Source of the DNA: Spirogloea muscicola
Taxonomy: Eukaryota > Streptophyta > Zygnematophyceae > Spirogloeales > Spirogloeaceae
Reading direction: 5' to 3'
Assembly: GCA_009602725.1 (NCBI GenBank)
Contig: WELB01000144.1
Location: forward strand, 171,943-235,942
DNA: 64,000 bases
A model generated the notes under the pieces. The model had not been told where the DNA came from, made no database searches, and saw only the letters and a list, made by a program, of their open reading frames with translations. Position numbers and translations under genes: made by a program. Shown one piece after another: positions 11,085 through 22,433 of this stretch; the first letter of the stretch is position 1, and every line of letters starts with the position of its first letter.

Positions 11085-11916
11085 ATTGTCAGCGCACACT
11101 TAGGGGTCAGTACGTCCTTATTGGAGTTCGGACCTAGGGGGTTTTGAAGACTACCCCCCTACAGAGTGACTACCCCCCTACAGCGCACATAGCGCATACT
11201 CGCGCACATGGCGCAGTGGAACTCTAACCCTGAGCCAACGCCAGAAGGAGGCGACTCAACTGATGGTCTGGCTTAGTAGCTGTCCCCGGATAGGGCGCAG
11301 CCATGGCACTTACGGAGAGCCGGCTATGTCCGTAACGACGAGTTGCAAGACGGGCTGAGCAGCAGACGGCAGGGCTGTGTGGCAGGGCTGGCGGCGGCTG
11401 CGGCAGCAGGCAAGCAGGGCTGTGCCTCTTTCTGCGTCACTGGTCCCACTGATGAGTCAGGCCTCGGCCCACTACTTACAGCGTTCCACCTGCAAAACCC
11501 CTTCTTAGTGGGTGTGACGAGGGTAGCCCCAAGGTCCTCCCCCGGAGGAGCGGGCCTGACAACGGCTCTGCCGGACGCTGCCGCGCGGGAGTGAAGCTGC
11601 GCCTGGCCGCTGGAGCACGGCTCCAGGGAACACTACGGATCTGCCGGATGCTGCCGCGCGCGAGCGAAGCAGAGCCCGGCGGCTGGAGCACGACTCCAAG
11701 GATCACGACGAATCTGCAAAACGCGGCCGCGCGCAAGCGAAGCAGCGCCTGGTGGAAGGAGCCAAACTCCCGGACGATGCCGCGCGCGAGTGAAGTAGCG
11801 CCTCTCGGATAGTACGACCGGCGGGCGATGCCGCGTGCACGTGCGGTACGAAGCCCAGTGCCCTTTCGAAGGTATCAATACCGCTTGACACTCCCAAATG
11901 GGAGGGGGACGTTACA
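11085..11916 (-). repeat. LTR, group B-like
   Basis: On the minus strand it starts TGTAACGTCCCCCTCCC at 11916. The 3' end (about 11085) is less certain. It carries the usual group B landmarks, including a GGCCCGC stretch near 11550. It also has a local repeat of GCCGCGCGCGAGCGAAGC-like units at about 11570-11790. Confidence 0.75.
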
Positions 11917-12965
11917 CATACACCCTGGAAGAAGGGTTGGCACGGAGAAGCAATGGAAGTCAAGAGCAGAGACCTGACTGAAAGCCAGGGAGCTCTGAGA
12001 GAGGTACATGCCGCTGCCAGCAGCGGGAGCACGTGACCGCAGCCCTAATGCTGCTGAGGTAGCCCGTCGCTGCCCCTGATTGCTGCTTATCCCGATTTGA
12101 GGCTGCTTACTTTATTCAAGTCTTGAGGTTTGGGAGTCAGAGCTCACCGGCAAAAGTCCTACACTCTGAAGTTCAACCAGGTCGAGGCTCGCTGCCAACT
12201 ACCAGGCCGGGCAGGGTGGAGGGCCGGGCCTGAGAGATAAGCTCCATCAAAATTCAAGAAGCAGCAGCTCTTCCAGAAGGATGGAGGCATATTGAGAAGT
12301 AGCCCACGAACGAACGAGGTCCGAAGGGGCTGATGTGCTGCATCATAGAAGGTGGTTGCCACTGAAATGGGTAATGAAAGTGATATTGAATCGTCCAGAT
12401 TTGAAATAGCACCGGAACAAGCTTGTGCGCCAGAGCAGAGGCAGCAGCCAAGCGCGGCATGTTCGCAGAGGATAGCCGGAACTAATTATCCGATCCAGGC
12501 TGGCCGACCAGTAGCTGTGAGGGCGATGGCTGCGAAATTCCAGCCTAGACAACTGCACGTCCGAAATGGGGGGGACAATTACGTAGTCGCATAGTATCAA
12601 AAGGTTACCTAGCAATCCGAAATGCGTCAGGCAAAAAGCTCCTGCAAAGAATGAGTAGAGAAAGAACAAGCTCTCCACAGGAAGCGGTAAGATTGGTAAT
12701 AAAAGCACTAATCAAAGTGGTGCTTACAGTGGAATGCAGCCCTGTGTTTAAAGTGGGTCCAAGCAGTCGGAAAGCGTATCCAGTAAGGAAAGCAACCGTC
12801 AAGTATAATTAACGTTCCCACGGCCTAGGAGCGCCGAATAGTGCTACATGTTGCTAACATGACTGATGCTTACATGTTGTTCACACGGTTGTGAGCACGT
12901 ACTTCAATTATAAATATAACAATATTCCTTTACCGATATTATATGGCCGAACGGTACATCTTACC
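11917..12965. other. Intergenic or eroded sequence, no gene seen
   Basis: Open frames on either strand show no domain or conserved motif. The part 12840-12960 is AT-rich. Nothing here can be supported as a gene. Confidence 0.5.
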
Positions 12966-13140
12966 CCGGCACTGGTGCTGTTGTCATTTACTCTGTTTCG
13001 TCAAGGCTCGTCCGAGTCGCCTCGCATGCTCCCGGCATGCTCGATCTTGTAAATAGTCGGCGGCATGCTTGGGCTTGGAAGCCCTCCGGCGGCCTCGGCC
13101 ATGCTCAACGGCACGCTCCGTCTTGACCATGCTCGAAATT
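12966..13140 (+). repeat. Eroded partial LTR, group C
   Basis: It resembles the LTR C stretch from GGCACT(C/G)GTGCTGTTGT to the CATGCTCGGC-rich region. Confidence 0.55.
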
Positions 13141-13226
13141 TGGACTATGTGCGTACCAGCTTGCGTCAAAGAGGATAGCAAGCTGCAAGGCAAAGGAGAA
13201 AGAGGGCCAGTGCAAAATAAGAAACA

Positions 13227-13388
13227 TGGCTGGAATGTCAATGCAGCAGTATTGACAGATGCCTGGAGACTAGACACCACATCCGGTTGACAACAAATTG
13301 ACTGTCAGTGCCGCAGGAAAGGCTTGAAAGATGTCTGGAGACGTGCATTTCACAAGGCTGAAGACTGGGAAGCGTGCATTCGAGCTTA
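13227..13388 (+). repeat. Repeat D, copy 1, left part
   Basis: It matches the left part of repeat D at 27237-27400 (ACATGGCTGGAATGTCAATG; ACTGTCAGTGCCGCAGGAAA). It stops where the LTR at 13389 begins and resumes at 21824. Confidence 0.85.
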
Positions 13389-13906
13389 TGTAAAGTTCCC
13401 AGTTTTGTGAGCGCCAAACAGTGTTGCTCATGTGTTTTTGGCCGTTGGCCGTTGCTGGACAGATACGAACCGCCCTGGCACTCGTACTGTTGTCGTTCTG
13501 TCCTGGGTCGTCCGGGTGGCCTCGCATGCTCCCGTCGTGCTCGGCTCAGACATGCTCGGCGGTATGCGTGGACCCGGACGCCCCCGGCGGCCTGTTCGGC
13601 CGCGGCCATGCTCGGCCATGCCCGGCCTCGGCCATCCTTTTGTGGCATGCTCTGCCGCGGCCATGCTTGGCGCCATGGCGCCTGCTGGAGACAGCTCATG
13701 GATACCCTCGTCAGGCACGCTCCTCGCGGGCAAGCCTTGGGGCGACCCCCACACACCCTGAGGGAGGGTGGCACGTTGAAGCACTTACTATTGAAAGGAG
13801 CAGAGAGAGACCCGACGGGAGGCCGGGGACTCAGTGAAACTCTGATCTTAGAGGCGCGGCCCTGCGGCTGCCTGCTGCTGTAGACCGCTGCTGCCCGCGG
13901 CTCGTT
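13389..13906 (+). repeat. LTR C, truncated at its 3' side (first LTR of the composite)
   Basis: It starts TGTAAAGTTCCCAGTTTTG and follows the group C LTR to CGGCTCGTTG. It then joins directly to the pol tail sequence CAAGCTGCTCCCAAATG. About 200 bp of LTR 3' end is missing. Confidence 0.85.
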
Positions 13907-14315
13907 GCAAGCTGCTCCCAAATGAATTGGACCATTCCCTGTGTTGCGCCTTGTTGGTAAGGCGGCATGTACGTTGGGTGCACCGGGACAGTGGCAGACT
14001 TTTCCAGTCTTCCATGTGTCCCAGCTTCGACCTTTATGTTCGGATGGCCGGGTCCAACCGCCCCCACCTCCCATCTTAGTTGAGGAACTGTTGGAGTAGG
14101 AGGTGGAGGAAATCTTGTCACACCTGGACAGATTTCGTGCACAGATTTTGGTGAGTATCTCGATACATACAAGCCTGCGGCCCATCTTGCCAATTGCCCG
14201 TCCGCTCTCCACGCGTACCATGTTGAGGGGTCTGTTCCCATTCAGCTTGATTCATATTGCACCAGTCTGTGTTGTCCGTCGTCCCCCAGGACGTGAACAC
14301 CTAGGTGGGAAGGAA
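13907..14315 (+). pseudogene. Gypsy integrase tail and polypurine tract (copy 1)
   Basis: It corresponds to the integrase C-terminus and linker (PVFHVSQLRPLCSDGRVQPP in the second copy). It ends with AGGACGTGAACACC and GGTGGGAAGGAA, the polypurine tract of LTR C. It is nearly identical to 20688-21095. Several stops are present. Confidence 0.85.
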
Positions 14316-15051
14316 TGTAAAATTCCAGTTCTGTTAGCGTCAAATCAGTGTTGTAAGGCTTACATGGTGTACATTTGGCCGTTCGTGCCAGACTGTGCGA
14401 ATTGCCCTGGCACTTGTGCTGTTGTAGTTCCGTCGTGGGTCGTCCGGGTGGCCTCGCATGCTCCCGTCGTGCTCGGCCCAGACATGCTCTGCGGCATGCG
14501 TGAGCCCGGACGCCCCCGGCGGCATGTTCGGCCGCGGCCACGCTCGGCCATGCCCGGCCTCGGCCATGCTTTTGCGGCATGCTCTGCTGCGGCCATGCTC
14601 GGCGCCATGGCGCCTGCTGGAGACAGCTCATGGTTCCCTCGGTCAGGCACGCTCCTTGCGGGCGAGCCTTGCGGCAAAACCCAAACACCCTGGAGGGAGG
14701 GTGGCACGCAGAAGCACTATTGAACGGAGCAGAGAGAGACCCGACCGGAGGCCGAGGACTCAGTAAAGCTCTAGAGAGGCGCAGCCCTGCGGCTGCCTGC
14801 TGCTGTAGACCGCTGCCCCGCGCGGCTCGTTGCCGGCTCGCTTTGGAGACCTTGGCGGCGTCCCGTGGGAGGTAAGTCTACAGCAGGTGCTCAAGGGTGG
14901 CTGCTGCTTATTAGCAGCACCACAGGGCAAGTCTTGCGCTGTGTTGGAATGCTTCCTCGTGTTCGCGGGTGTTTGCCCCTAAATCTCAAGCACTCAATCT
15001 CAATAAGGGCGCTTTCGGCTCTGACCTGCCTGGTTAGGACCGAACGCTACA
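14316..15051 (+). repeat. LTR C (5' LTR of the element 14316-21823)
   Basis: About 736 bp, from TGTAAAATTCC to CCGAACGCTACA. It is followed at once by the primer site. The body is rich in CATGCTCGGCC units. Its partner is the LTR at 21096-21823. Confidence 0.92.
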
Positions 15052-15053
15052 TT

Positions 15054-15064
15054 TGGTATCAGAG
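15054..15064 (+). other. Primer binding site, initiator-Met tRNA type
   Basis: TGGTATCAGAG lies two bases after the LTR end. This is the standard site for Ty3/gypsy chromoviruses primed by the initiator-Met tRNA. Confidence 0.93.
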
Positions 15065-16980
15065 GTAACTTGCTTCTTGCTGGTCCTTTGTGTGGCTCTA
15101 GTAAGTAATGAAGGAACGATTACACTGTAAAAGAGAAACAACAAAAAGCATTGCAGAAGTGCATGCAAGGATTCTTCTGATGTTTTGGCCTGAATTTTTC
15201 TTTCTGAAATTCGGAAAAATCTGCCAGACTGTACTCGTGGATCTGCCAGCGTCGGGAAGGCGTGTGCGCCACTCTTGCCTGCGGCATCCATTTGTTCGGG
15301 ATCATCTGTTGCCACGAGGCACATCACCCCGTCAGCACTCTCTGTCAGGTCAGCCACTCACCTGCGTAACCACCTGCGACCAGTGTAATGCTTGTCTGTA
15401 TGGCAGGGCGGTGAAGCTGGTCGCGGCTGGGTGGTCAAGGCTGATCCAGTCCCCAGGAATTCTTTACTGCCCAGTCCTGTTGTGCCCTTCGGTATCTTGC
15501 TCTACTTCGCTGTGGGGGTAAGGCGCTGCCGTGGTTGCCTTCTGTTCTGGTGCACTAATCCAGCTGTGCTGATATTGGGCAGTATTGATGTGCGGTATGC
15601 TGTCTATTGGAAGCTGATCTGGCCCATCAGTGTTCCTTAGGCACGACATGGAGTCGCGCAATCAAGTGCGCGTCCGAGTCCTCCTCGGCCGGCAGGACAA
15701 CACGCTGGTGTGGCGCAGCTGACCGAGGCGCTAGCCGACCTGCCGACCCCGTCATCAAATGATGCCCAGCCGTCTACTCCTCCCAAGTACTCAGGCCAAT
15801 CGATTGGTGGTGGTCTGCACGGCTGGCTTTCCTACCCTGTGGTGGGAAAGTGTGAAGAAGGGTTCCACTCCCAAGACGTACAATACCAGGGTATTTCCTT
15901 ACGCGCATTCTGGTTAGTATGTACGGCGGAGGTCATTCGGAGTTGACAGCCCGAACTGGGCCCCGTTGATCAATGTCAAAGTTTAAATTCGGGCTTGCCT
16001 GAGCATATCGTGGCTTAGAGTGGTGGCGGGGGTGCACGTCATCACCTTGGCACCCATTCTAGATTGACCTGCGTTGGCGGATCAAGCTCGGCGGGCCTAT
16101 ACTCTGTATCCTTCTCCATTGGGGAAGCGTGTGACCGTTGAGGCGGCTGTCCAAGCTGGGCCTCCTGCTGTCAAAATGTTCAAGCACTCTGATGGACTGC
16201 AGCCGAAGCTCAAGGACAAGGCCGGCAATCGTGAGTCCCTCATGCTTGCTCCCCTCTTGGCTTTTCCTTGGCACCTTGTATGGAAGCTATTTTATCATTT
16301 TGGCAGACTCTGTCCTCCACATGCAGTGCCTGTTGTACGCTCTGTTGATGCGTTTTTGCAAGCCCTTGAGGCCGGTGGGCCTCTTCTGATATGGGTTACC
16401 CCCAATGACTTGCAAATTGCAGCAAGTATGTCTGTGAGCTGGCTTCAGTGCCATCGGACAGAAAATCCGCTTTATTGTGCCCTGTAGGCGCGGTGTAATC
16501 CATCTACCTCTGCAGGGGCTCACACTGCTGTGTGTCCACACAGCCGGCGACCGCCTTGCGTTTCCTGGTGGTGATGGCTCTCTAGACATCCCATTGCCTA
16601 GAAAGCTCTTGATATACGCCAGCGGGCTTCTGTGTCGGCCATCTTCTCAGTTCCATCACACTCGAATCACAGGAGTCGGGTATCTTGTTCTGCAGTCGAG
16701 TTGGCTGCAGTAATTGATGTGATCATGGGTGATGATTGGCTTTGTGCTGAGCCCTCTTGGACTTTGATCGGCTTACGTGCACTGTGCACCGTCGGTCACG
16801 CCGATTGACCGCAATGATGTGTAACGCCGTCACTTGAAGACCAAAATTGTGCTGACTGCCATACAGCTAAATAGGCTTCTTCGGAAGGTACCAGCGCTAG
16901 CAGTGTATCTTATTTTGATGACGATGAGTGCTGAGTCTCCCTCTGACTCAATTGTGAGTGCTAAGGCCTCGAATGGTGCG
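15065..16980 (+). pseudogene. Leader and eroded gag/protease of the LTR C element
   Basis: The leader runs to about 15650 and includes GCGTAACCACCTGCG, also seen in the other gypsy leaders. A gag-like start follows at about 15665-15830 (VAQLTEALADLPTPSSND, then PPKYSG). Further open stretches (16074-16487) show no clear motif, and no intact zinc knuckle or protease active site was found. Stops are frequent. Confidence 0.55.
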
Positions 16981-18317
16981 ATTCTTGACCGGTGGCTGGC
17001 AGAGCACTCGGATGTATTTCTCATACTCTTCCGATCGGACCGCTTCCTGACCAGGGCGTTGCTCGTCGTAAAGAACCGTTATCCTTTGCCAAGCATGAAT
17101 GATATCTTTAATCGTCTTGCTGGAGCTACTGTGGAAGTCAAGGGAGCTCTTGCTGGAGCTACGGCTCCGTTGACTTCCATAGTGCTTATTACCAAGTTCG
17201 TATCACTCCTGAAGATGGTCCCAAGTCGGCTTTCCGTACCACACTTGGGCATCTCCAGTTCAAGGTGCTCAGTCTTGGTTTGACCAGTGCACCTGCCACG
17301 TTCAGGCTGTGATGAGTGACGAATTTGTTGCCGGCTTGTATGACTTTGTAGTCGTGTACTTGGACGATGTTCTGGTGTTCAGTAACACACCTGAGATCAC
17401 GTCGTGCACCTGCAATGAGTGCTGCAGTTGCTCCGTAAGATTCAGTTGTACGCCAAACGATCCAAGTGTGCGTTTAACAAGTCAAAGCTGGCATACTTTT
17501 GGCATGTAGTCGGCTTTAGAATTGTGGGATTTGCTTGACCAGATATAGAATTCTGTAATACACAACTGGCCTGTGCCACGACATGTGTCGCAGTTGCGCT
17601 CCTTCTGGGATTCGTAAAGTATGCCGCAAATTCCTGCAGGAGTACGTGAACATGGCACTGCCTCTTACGATGCTCACTCGTAAAGATCTCCCTGGGCGTG
17701 GACATCTGAACGCCAAGTGGCATTCGAGCTTATTCAAAGGCTCGCACGTCTCCGCCCGTCTTGGCCTTACCTCGAGAAGGCGTACCGCATGAGTCAAACT
17801 GCGAAGCCTCGTTGACCTGCATTAGTGCCGTTCTGTTGCAAGAAAGTCATCCTGTAGCGTTTGAGTGTTGCTTGCTTCGTCCGGCAGAGCGCAATTATAT
17901 TACGGGAGAGCAAGAGCTCTTGGCTGTTGTGCACGCCCTACCTGAGCGGCGCTGCTATCTTGAGGGGTTGAATGTACGGTGGTCACGGATCTGCCCGTTG
18001 ACCTACTGTTACTCACAGCAGAGCTCTGAGCCGGCGTCAAGCTCGGCGAGCAGAAAGTATGGCATCATTCCGTTTCCAGTGGTTTTACCGCCCATGGAAG
18101 AATCAACGTCGTGGATCCGGTGAGCCTCCACATTTGCAGGGGCTGCTCAGGTGGCTGCCTTGTGCACTTCAGGAAATCATGCAGACGTGCGTCCTACTCG
18201 TGGCGTCTCTCGGCAACCACCTCCAACCCCTCTGAGCTGTACGTGCGTATACGTGACGGGTATGGCACACATCCCTGGTTTGCTGAATCTGATTGCCGCG
18301 GTTGCACCAATCAGATT
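16981..18317 (+). pseudogene. Gypsy RT and RNase H of the LTR C element
   Basis: RT is visible as LLVVKNRYPLPSMNDIFNRL near 17060, the VLSLGLTSAPATFQ region near 17265-17310, and the catalytic YLDD box (VVYLDDVLVFS) near 17355. RNase H follows (PVAFECCLLRPAERNYITG, then ELLAVVHALPERRCYLEG) near 17850-17970, then the linker ELYVRIRDGYGTHPWF near 18235. There are several frame changes. It is cut at 18318 by a solo LTR. Confidence 0.88.
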
Positions 18318-19043
18318 TGTGAGTGCCTCACAGTTTTGTTAACGCTGACAAGGTATTCTTTTGGCCGCTCGTGCCGGACGGTAGGAACCGCCCTGGCACT
18401 CGTGCCGTCGTTGTTCCGTCCAGGCTCGTCCGGGTGGCCTCGCATGCTCTCGTCATGCTCGGCCCAGACATGCTCGGCGGTATGCGTGGACCCGGACGCC
18501 CCCGGCGGCCTGTTCGGCCGCGGCCACGCTCGGCCATGCCCGGCCTCGGCCATCCTTTTGCGGCATGCTCTGCCGCGGCCATGCTTGGCGCCATGGCGCC
18601 TGCTGGAGACAGCTCATGGATACCCTCGTCAGGCACGCTCCTCGCGGGCGAGCCTTGGGGCGACCCCCATACACCCTGAGGGAGGGTGGCACGGAGAAGC
18701 ACTTACTATTGCAAGGAGCAGAGAGAGACCCGACGGGAGGCCGGGGACTCAGTGAAACTCTGATCTGAGAGGCGCGGCCCTGCGGCTGCCTGCTGCTGTA
18801 GACGGCTGCTGCGCGCGGCTCGTTATCGGCTCTGCTGAGGAGACTTTGGCGGCGTTCCGCTAGGGGCAAGTCTGCAGCACGTGCCCAGGAGGTGGAGCTG
18901 CTGCCCTGCGGCAGCGCCACAAGGCAAGTCTTCCGCTGTGCCGGAGGGCTTCCTCGTGGTGGGTGGCTGTCCGTATCCCCAAGCACTAAATCCAATAAGG
19001 ACGCATTCGGCTCTGACCTGCCTCTTAGGGACCGAACGCTACA
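18318..19043 (+). repeat. Solo LTR C nested in pol
   Basis: It runs from TGTGAGTGCC to CCGAACGCTACA, about 726 bp. The pol linker stops at 18317. The integrase start (CAATGGCTTCTATAGGCAAG) resumes at 19044, matching the uninterrupted copy near 24420. No clean 5-bp duplication is left. Confidence 0.82.
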
Positions 19044-19475
19044 ACAATGGCTTCTATAGGCAAGCTAACGCCATTGTAGCTCCAGACTGCAATGCCTTGC
19101 GCACTAGCATCAGGCAGGAGTTGCATGCGACAGCCTTAAGTGCTCATTGGGTGCTGGAAAGACCAAGCAGGCAATTAGCCGTATGTTCTGATGGCCGGGT
19201 TGTTCGACCCAAGTACACTCCTTTGTACGGAGTTGTGCTACGTGCCAGCGTAGTAAGGCCAGCTCTGTGAAGCTTACCGGCTTCCTCGAGCCTTTCGAGA
19301 TTGCTCAGCAGACTTGGGCAGATGTGAGCATTGACATCGTCACCCACCAGCCCAAGACGTGTAGAGGCTTCGATGCAATCGTTGTCTTTGTGGACCGTCT
19401 GAATGTTAAACGGTGCATTTTGATCGTACGACCACCTGAGTAACTTCAGAGGCATTCGCTGGTATTGTGTTACCG
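19044..19475 (+). pseudogene. Gypsy integrase, first part
   Basis: It covers the integrase zinc finger and the first half of the core with many shifts. It corresponds to 1050-1440 of the first element. It ends inside the core (near the FAGIV block), where an LTR of group B is inserted. Confidence 0.75.
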
Positions 19476-20253
19476 TGTAACGCTCCCTCAATCTGGAGTT
19501 GCCAACGGTACCGGTAACCTTACATGACCGTATCGTACCCGTGTAAAGTCCCAAACCGGAAGCTTTGCTCCACTGTATGTAGCTATGTGCGGTCCGAGGC
19601 CCCGGATTTCGTACCGCACGTGCACCGCCCAGGAGGTGCCGCTTTGGGCCCCCTTGGCGCTGCCAGGAGGCGCCGCTTCGCGCCTCCTTGGAAGCGCCTA
19701 AGGCGCCGTCGCGCCTCCTTGGTGCCGCCCAAGGCGCCGCTTCGCACCTCTTTGGAGCCGCCCAAGGCGCCGCTCTTCGTGTCCCATTTGCCTGGCCCGT
19801 CTCTCCGTTGGAGGGCCTTGCGGGCGACCCTCGTCACACCCTCGGGGGAGGGGTGGCAGGTGGAACGCCATAAAGAGTAGGCCTGGCCAGACTCCTCAGT
19901 CCGACCAAACAGGAGAGAGACCAGCCCTGCTGCTGCATAGCCAGCCCCGCTGCTGCCTGCTGCCTCAGTTGCCGCCACAGCTCTGCTGCTGCCGCCTGTT
20001 GCCCAGCCCGTCGCCGCAGCTCGTCGCTGCAGGCCCTGCCGGCTCTCTGTGAGTATCCATGCGCTGCGCCCCATGTGGGACAGCTCCTTGGTAGACTCGC
20101 CGCCTTTGGGCGGTGCCTCAGGGTAAGACTTGCTCTGCGGCTGTGCGCGTACGTTGGCGTTCTCCTGTGTAAGGGTTGTCTTCTAAACACCCTATGTCTG
20201 AGGCCAAACCACGACATTCTGACCCTAATGTGTGTATAGGGATAGGAGTATAT
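19476..20253 (+). repeat. Solo LTR B nested in integrase
   Basis: It starts TGTAACGCTCCC and carries the group B block GTTGCCAACGGTACCGGTAA. It ends in degraded form near GGGATAGGAGTATA. The integrase resumes right after it (LHAVPARVVFDREPRS corresponds to the HGIPERLVSDRDPRF block). Confidence 0.85.
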
Positions 20254-21095
20254 GATCTGCATGCAGTTCCCGCGCGGGTTGTCTTTGACCGTGAGCCCCG
20301 CTCTAGGGGACACAACTAGAAATGAAGTTGGCAGGCTTATTGGTACCAAGCAATCCATGTCCACTGCTTTCTACCGCCAAATTGACGGTCTTTGACGGTC
20401 AAATTGAGAGGATGAAGCGGGTCTTGAAGGACATGCTACAGCATTTTGTGACCCAAGTCAGAGTGGCTAGGATGAGTACCTTGCTCCGGCAGAGTATGCC
20501 GTGAACAAAGCCCTGCATGAGACCAGGAATATACCTTCTTCCTCCCTGATGGTCGGCAAATCTTGGTTATTGCCCGGCAGCGGCACATGGCTTTTGCTGA
20601 CCCACGTGGAAGTGATTTGTCTTTCGATGAGGGTGCTCAAGTGCGACTGCAAACAGAGCACCTTCCCTCGCGGGCAGTGGGTACACGCAAGCTGCTCCCA
20701 AATGAATTGGACCATTCCCTGTGTTGCGCCTTGTTGGTAAGGCGGCATGTACGTTGGGTGCACCGGGACAGTGGCAGACTTTTCCAGTCTTCCATGTGTC
20801 CCAGCTTCGACCCTTATGTTCGGATGGCCGGGTCCAACCGCCCCCACCTCCCATCTTAGTTGAGGAACTGTTGGAGTATGAGGTGGAGGAAATCTTGTCA
20901 CACCTGGACAGATTTCGTGCACAGATTTTGGTGAGTATCTCGATACATACAAGCCTGCGGCCCATTTTGCCAATTGCCCGTCCGCTCTCCACGCGTACCA
21001 TGTTGAGGGGTCTGTTCCCATTCAGCTTGGTTCATATTGCACCAGTCTGTGTTGTCCGTCGTCCCCGAGGACGTGAACACCTAGGTGGGAAGGAA
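20254..21095 (+). pseudogene. Gypsy integrase, second part, and 3' end
   Basis: It carries RLIGTKQSMSTAF near 20330, then the QIERMKRVLKDMLQHFV stretch with the third catalytic acid, then the integrase tail. It ends with HVSQLRPLCSDGRVQPPPPP and the polypurine tract before the LTR at 21096. The last 408 bp are nearly identical to 13907-14315. Confidence 0.85.
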
Positions 21096-21823
21096 TGTAA
21101 AATTCCAGTTCTATGAGCGTCAAATCAGTGTTGTAAAGCTTACATGGTGTACATTTGGCCGTTCGTGCCAGACGGTGCGAATTGCCCTGGCACTTGTGCT
21201 GTTGTAGTTCCGTCGTGGGTCGTCCGGGTGGCCTCGCATGCTCCCGTTATGCTCGGCCCAGACATGCTCTGCGGCATGCGTGGGCCCGGACGCCCCCGGC
21301 GGCACGTTCGGCTGCGCCATGCTCGGCCATGCCCGGCCTCGGCCATGCTTGGCGGCATGCTCTGCCGCGGCCATGCTCGGCGCCATGGCGTCTGCTGGAG
21401 ACAGCTCATGGTTCCCTCGTCAGGCACGCTCCTTGCGGGCGCGCCTTGGGCCGACCCCCATACAACCTGGAGCGAGTGTGGCACGGAGAAGCACTAAGGA
21501 CGGAGCAGAGAGAGACGTGACCGAAGGCCGGGGACTCAGTTCAGCTCTGAGAGAGCGCAGCCCTGCGGCTGCCTGCTGTAGGCCGCTGCCCTGCGCGGCT
21601 CGTTTCCTGCTCGATTTGGAGACCTTCGCGGCGTCCCGTGGGAGGTAAGTCTGCAGCGGGTGCCCAAGGGTGGAGCTGCTGCTTAGCAGCAGCGACACAG
21701 GGCAAGTCTTGCGCTGTGTCGGAGTGCTTCCTCGTGGCGGGTGGTTGTCCCTGAATCCCATGCACTCAATCTCAAAAAGAACGCATTCGGCTCTAATCTG
21801 CCTGTTGGGGACCGAACGCTACA
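21096..21823 (+). repeat. LTR C (3' LTR of the element 14316-21823)
   Basis: About 728 bp, from TGTAAAATTCC to CCGAACGCTACA. It is highly similar to 14316-15051, with scattered substitutions and small indels. Repeat D resumes at 21824. Confidence 0.92.
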
Positions 21824-22433
21824 CTTGAGCTGAGAGAACCTGGAGTCGTGACGCGCGAGATAGCATGGTGCTGGCGCTGGAACGTCGACGGGAGGCGGCA
21901 GCGCTGTAGACTGCCTTGACGGCGTCATTAGCGGTCGTCGTTGGTGACGTGAATGATAGCCCGAGGGTTTTAGACCGTCAGTTGCTATTCGCGGGGCATT
22001 GACGGGGGACCGTTGAAAAGCAAGCGCGGTCAGATTAACTGGTGGCTGGGAGAGGCCAGCCCAAAGGAATGGACAAGGTCTGAAGGAGCCGGAGTGCTAA
22101 GGACTGAGACAGAAGTTGGAAGTGGTGGTGGCCGATGGATGGGTAGATTGTCGGTGGTAGACGATCGATAGCCGTCGACAGGTCGTGGACGGGTCGTCAA
22201 CAAGACTGGGTGCCGATTGTCTGACCCGGGCCCGTATGGCCGGGCTCGCAGTTCGTCGGGCTATACAGCGGGAATCCACAATGGAAAAGGGGGTGAGATG
22301 TTCATCACTCTTGGACCCCTGGACCCTGGATCCTGGACCCTGCAGTGACTTTTGCTCATTTACTGTTGCAGCCCCATCCCAATGCCTTCCCCGCGTTCTT
22401 CGCTCCGGGCTTGGCGATCCACAGTAATCGTTA
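21824..22433 (+). repeat. Repeat D, copy 1, right part
   Basis: It continues repeat D from CTTGAGCTGAGAG. It matches 27405-27921 through TAGCATGGTGCTGGCGCTGG, AGACCGTCAGTTGCTATT and the closing GGCTTGGCGATCCACA. About 105 bp at 22011-22115 is an extra insertion absent from copy 2. Confidence 0.85.
22011..22115 (-). mobile_element. Short repeat E inserted in repeat D
   Basis: On the minus strand it carries CTCAGTCCTTAGCACTCC, CCTTGTCCATTCC, GGGCTGGCCTCTCCCAGCC and the 3' end CGCGCTTGCTT. The second copy of D has no such segment at the same point (GGACCGT followed directly by CGGATGGCGTTGGTAGCC). This is therefore an insertion with an empty site for comparison. Confidence 0.85.

Noticed and set aside
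12343-12708. 121-codon minus-strand hydrophobic open frame
   Set aside because: No homologue, no motif, no splice or start context that supports it.
13238-14221. 327-codon minus-strand open frame
   Set aside because: It lies antisense to repeat D, LTR C and gypsy pol; the same frame appears antisense at the second pol-tail copy (20567-21001). It has no domain.
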